Shown piece by piece: positions 60,616 through 64,000 of a stretch of DNA of 64,000 bases. How positions within the stretch are numbered: the first letter of the stretch is position 1; the number at the start of each line of letters is the position of its first letter. Under the pieces are notes generated by a model. It was not told the DNA's origin. It saw only the letters and a program-made list of their open reading frames with translations, and did not search any database. The stretch is taken from positions 110,418-174,417 of the forward strand of contig CAJJDO010000148.1 of the NCBI GenBank assembly GCA_905183005.1, in the 5' to 3' direction. This DNA is from Paramecium pentaurelia. Its lineage: Eukaryota; Ciliophora; Oligohymenophorea; Peniculida; Parameciidae. A program made the position numbers and the translations under genes.

Positions 60616-61008
60616 ATGATTCAACCTAAAGTCTTGACATAATTATTGACTTAATGTTAGAATGAATTTAAGGTGTAATCTATTTTTGTAGCAGCTTCAA
60701 TTGATGGATAAATGATTGCTTAAGTAGGTTAAACATAACATTAATTACCTCAATTTTCTACATTGAGTATATTTTTTGATGATTGCAAACAAATTGGAGG
60801 CATTTAATTATGTAATCTTATTTTTATATATTTAAAAGCTTAAAACATTAAATTGAATTATGTATTTGTAGAAATAGAAGATCAAAGTATTGTATTGTCC
60901 AACTTTAAGAATTTATTTACATTAGGAATAGCATCATCATAAAATGTAGGATTGTTAGTTTTGTATATGAATAAATTGCATTAACAATTAGAAAAGATTA
61001 TTAAATGA
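60616..61008 (+). CDS. Small roadblock/LC7-like protein
   Basis: Predicted 121 residues if a 27-nt intron (a multiple of three) is removed, or 130 if it is retained. The pattern LLTQCQNEFKVQSIFVAASI, DGQMIAQVG, then LSIFFDDCKQIGG and an alternating beta end with VEIEDQSIVLSNF fits the roadblock fold of dynein light chains and LAMTOR regulators of small GTPases. The match is by pattern only, with no diagnostic residues. The start lies 45 bp after the RPT6 stop. Confidence 0.5.
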
Positions 61009-61388
61009 TTGTCTTTTATATGTTATTATCAAGAAATTTGATGATTATTTATTTTTTATATTTTCAATATTGTTGTTTATTCATTTCAATCTACTTTTAT
61101 TAATAATTATTATTTCTTTATTAATATTTCTATATTAAAATCTTCTAATAAAGTATTATTATTCTCTTTTCTATACATTCTATAATTTATATGAAATAGT
61201 AAATTATTACATATTATTTTCTCTTTTTATATGAGAATAATTATAAATAATAGCCTATGTTTATTTCTCTTTAATTCTTAAATTATAATATATATATATT
61301 AAGAATTCTTATTTTATATTATGATTTTCTTTGATTTTGTTAAAATGTCATCAAATAATTATTTAAAAAAAAGTATAAAAAGTTTTTT
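61009..61388. other. Intergenic region, about 380 bp
   Basis: A/T-rich gap with many T-runs between two plus-strand genes. Nothing recognised. Confidence 0.5.
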
Positions 61389-62865
61389 ATGAAAGAAACA
61401 TCACATCTTTTCTCGAAATATTAATTAGAATACATACAAAAAATAGGTGAAGGAGCTTTTGGGAAAGTATATAAAGCATTCGACTAAACCACCAAAAAAA
61501 TAGTAGCTGTAAAAGTAATTGTTACAATTATATTAAAGGTTTTAAATACAGATGAAGAATAAGAATTACTCTCATCATTGAATCATAATAACATTGTCAA
61601 ACATATTAGAGGGTAATAATTTAAGTTCTTATTGTATAGATCTACTTAACTATTAGTAATGGAATACATGGAAGGAGGATCATTAAAAAATTATATGAAT
61701 GAAAATCCAAATTTAAATGAAGAATAATGTATATAGATTATGAAATCTATACTCTCTGGTTTAACTTATTTACATCAACATAATATTATTCATCGAGACA
61801 TCAAACCTGGTTATTATTTTTTATATATATCTCTTTAGATAATATCTTATTAACTAAAGACCTAGTACCAAAAATAGCTGATTTTGGTTTAAGCATATAA
61901 TTTGAAAACTTTGACTATTCTACTTGTAAATGTGGTACTTACATCTATATGGCTCCTGAAATACTATAAAGCAAACTTTATTCTAAAGTATCATCTACCA
62001 TTAATTAAATTAGCCAGTGGATGTTTGGGCGACTGGAATTATTATGTATTAACTATTGCAAGGAGTTCATCCCTTCTATAAATAGGATTCAACAAAACAA
62101 TAATATCTTCAAAACATCTTAGAAAAACCTTTACATTTCAAAAAGCCAATATCTCAATAAGCAAAAGATTTACTTATTCGTCTATTGAAAATTGATATTT
62201 CTGATCGTTATACAGCTAATCAAGCTTTATAACATCCTTGGCTTACTAAATAAGATAGTTTGCCTTTAAGTCTATTTGAATAATTTAAATTGTTTGATTG
62301 CAAAAACAAATTCATCAATGTAATTATATCATTAGATTTAGATTATCAAATTGTTGATCTTTATTCAATAATTAAAAATACCAAAATTTTCATATGGATA
62401 CATATTAGGTCAACAAGGTTTTCATATAAAATAAGTCTAATATATTGTTGGATAAATACAGTCTCCACTCAAAATAGAATCTCCAACTATATCAAGTTCC
62501 ACTACTTTAAAAAAACTAGGTAAAATTGACTATTCAGAAGAAAACACACCAATGAGTCTTCAAAATGCTACATTCTATTAAAAAAATAAAAAATTGCAAG
62601 TAAATATTATAAATAAATTTAGAAATTATCCAATTTTTATGAATAAGCCTATAAATCAAATGAAAATTCTCTTGCTTAATTAAGTCCTCAGAAACCTAAA
62701 AGAAGTACCATGAACTTTTCTCAAGCTTCTCGAGAGTATGCAGAAATAATGTTAGGGTACACTGCAATAAAAGAAAAACGAAAACCATCTTAAATTAAAT
62801 TGGAACCTTTAGATAGAAGAGCAAAAAGAACATCTTCTGTTGTAGTAATTTCCTATAAACAATGA
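61389..62865 (+). CDS. Ser/Thr protein kinase
   Basis: Predicted 441 residues with six introns (24, 27, 29, 26, 22 and 23 nt). All catalytic motifs are present: glycine loop IGEGAFGKVYKAF, KIVAVK, LVMEYMEGGSLKNYM, HRDIKPDN (split by an intron after Pro), IADFGLSIQ, GTYIYMAPEIL and PVDVWATGIIMYQLLQGVHP. It is an active-looking kinase, nearest in style to CAMK or Nek groups, with no EF-hand. The C-terminal 150 residues are Ser/Lys/Gln-rich and disordered, probably regulatory. Confidence 0.8.
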
Positions 62866-63168
62866 AATGTCTAATTAGTTAAAATCAAATATAATTATAT
62901 TTTTATATATTTATTTCTTTATAATTTATGTCACATTCCCTTTTTATTTAATTATTATTTACTTGATATTAATAAATAATGTTAATCTTTTTAATAACAT
63001 TATCATAATAATAGAATAAATGATATATGTTTTAATAAGACCTTAATCATAATAATATATTAAATAATAAATCAAACAAATTTCAATAATTCTAATTGAA
63101 AAAAAAACATAGAAAAATAAAATAAAATGGTAATAATAAGGAGTTATCAAACTAAAATAATATAAAAA
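62866..63168. other. Convergent intergenic region, about 300 bp
   Basis: A/T-rich gap between two stop codons. Nothing recognised. Confidence 0.5.
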
Positions 63169-63837
63169 TCACATTTTTCTTTTTCCACATCCTGATCTTT
63201 GACCAGATCTTTAACCAGATCTTTAACCTGATCTACTTGACCTTGTTTTGTATTTTTTCTTATTAGTTTTATGTTCCCCTTCCTCATTAACCTTATCTTA
63301 TTTTTCTTCTTCTTCATCATCATCATCTTCTTTTTCTGACATTTTAGATTTCTTTTATTTAGATTACCAACTTTTATTTTTATGTTCTTCTTCTTTTTCA
63401 TCATCATCATCACATTCTTCCTTGTCTTCATGTTTATCACTTTTCATTTCATGTGTTTTTTTTTTATTATGTTATTTTTCTTCATTAATTTTCATATGTT
63501 AAACACTTTTCTTAACTTCTTCCATTTCATCATCTTCATCTTCTTTTTCTTATTTTTGATGACTTTTATGTGACTTTTTTGATTTATCTTATTTTTCTTT
63601 TTCTTTTTTTTCTTTTTATACATGTTATCTAATTTCTTCTTCTTTTTCTTAAAATTCTTTCTTTTCTTCTGAAGATAATTTATTCCATTATTGAATTATT
63701 TTTTCTTATTATTCAAGACTCTTTTTTTTATGAGCAGATTAGAATAGTTATTCATTTAAATATGCATTAAAGCCACTGCATTTTTATTCATCACTCATTG
63801 TATTTAATTGATATTTTAAGAGCTCAGAGGGTTCCAT
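63169..63837 (-). CDS. HMG-box-like protein with acidic and basic tails
   Basis: Predicted 222 residues, no intron. Residues about 22-72 fit an HMG box (SGFNAYLNEQLFQSAHKKKS, WNKLSSEEKKEFQEKEEEIR), with the F-x-x-Y-L opening and the W-x-x-L-S-x-E-E-K-x-x-F block. The rest alternates Asp/Glu runs and Lys runs (for example EDDDDEEEEKQDK) and ends in four RSGQ-like repeats, RSGQRSGQRSGQRSG, from a 12-bp tandem repeat at about 63,193-63,236. HMG-box proteins bend DNA or chaperone histones. The start at 63835-63837 could be replaced by the in-frame ATG 17 codons later (MSDEQKCSGF). Confidence 0.65.
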
Positions 63838-64000
63838 TATAAACTAGTTATTTATATAAAATACTATTTTGAATTTAATAATTACAAATCTGTTAAATTT
63901 ATGAAACTTAAAAATAGAAAAATTAATCAAAAATAATTAAATGATCATTATTATTTAAATTAAAATGATCTTCTACATTATATTAATTTCTCTAGAGTAG
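63838..64000. other. Intergenic region at the window edge
   Basis: A/T-rich; no gene recognised before the end of the window. Confidence 0.4.

Noticed and set aside
63248..63573. Plus-strand Phe/Ser-rich ORFs
   Set aside because: They are antisense of the Lys/Glu/Asp-rich HMG-box protein.
1..64000. Micronuclear (germline) origin of the window
   Set aside because: Apart from one disrupted gene, coding sequences are continuous except for introns, and intergenic DNA is short, as in the macronucleus; no set of TA-bounded insertions was needed.
1..64000. Telomeric repeats, CRISPR arrays, transposons or viral genes
   Set aside because: None of the expected repeat units, transposase or viral motifs was seen when reading both strands.

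Overview
The window is ciliate macronuclear DNA, almost certainly Paramecium; the species cannot be fixed from the sequence. Conserved proteins only read through if TAA and TAG are translated as glutamine and TGA is the sole stop. Introns are tiny (about 19-31 nt, GT...AG, mostly GTA...TAG). The DNA is extremely AT-rich, genes lie on both strands, and many gaps are under 100 bp. With one stop codon, chance open frames of around 60 codons are expected, so genes were accepted only on family motifs or on long frames in which removing introns gives a whole number of codons. No telomeric repeats, rRNA, tRNA, CRISPR arrays, transposons or viral genes were recognised. All gene models were read by eye; no searches were run.

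Layout. 1-3.7 kb: the end of a possible START-domain gene, a diacylglycerol kinase split by an exact 1,054-bp duplication around a single N, and a disrupted coiled-coil gene. 4.5-9 kb: an HP1-like chromodomain protein overlapping tail-to-tail with a membrane protein, then a bZIP factor. 9.6-17.9 kb: a large TOG-domain microtubule protein, a small unknown gene, a very compact minus-strand trio (UPF0488 family, a membrane protein, a protein with two CX9C motifs) and a small helix-turn-helix-like protein. 17.9-25.3 kb: an alveolin, an Aurora-like kinase, a ciliate-type protein, a probable mitochondrial protein and the peroxisomal protein PXMP4. 25.8-35 kb: a membrane protein, a coiled-coil protein, a GC-rich island that may be an RNA gene, a LysM-TLDc (OXR1-type) protein, two small proteins, RIB43A and fibrillarin. 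35.7-42.8 kb: a CDPK-like pseudokinase, two convergent RING-finger paralogues (one with an 18-bp minisatellite), TIM16, the iron-sulfur subunit of succinate dehydrogenase, and a membrane RING-H2 ligase. 43-53.3 kb: a giant WD40 protein, a FAM161 homologue head-to-head with a membrane protein (13 bp between start codons), and an unknown protein. 53.5-64 kb: a weak gene, a PHD/extended-PHD protein, a cyclin, SFT2, proteasome ATPase RPT6, a roadblock-like protein, a Ser/Thr kinase and an HMG-box protein.

The genes form no single pathway. Recurring themes are cilia, basal bodies and cell cortex (TOG protein, alveolin, RIB43A, FAM161, WD40 protein), mitochondria (TIM16, SDHB and several small proteins), chromatin and transcription (HP1-like, PHD, bZIP, HMG), and cell-cycle or signalling proteins (cyclin, three kinase-fold proteins, RING ligases). 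Neighbouring genes often share promoters or terminator space.
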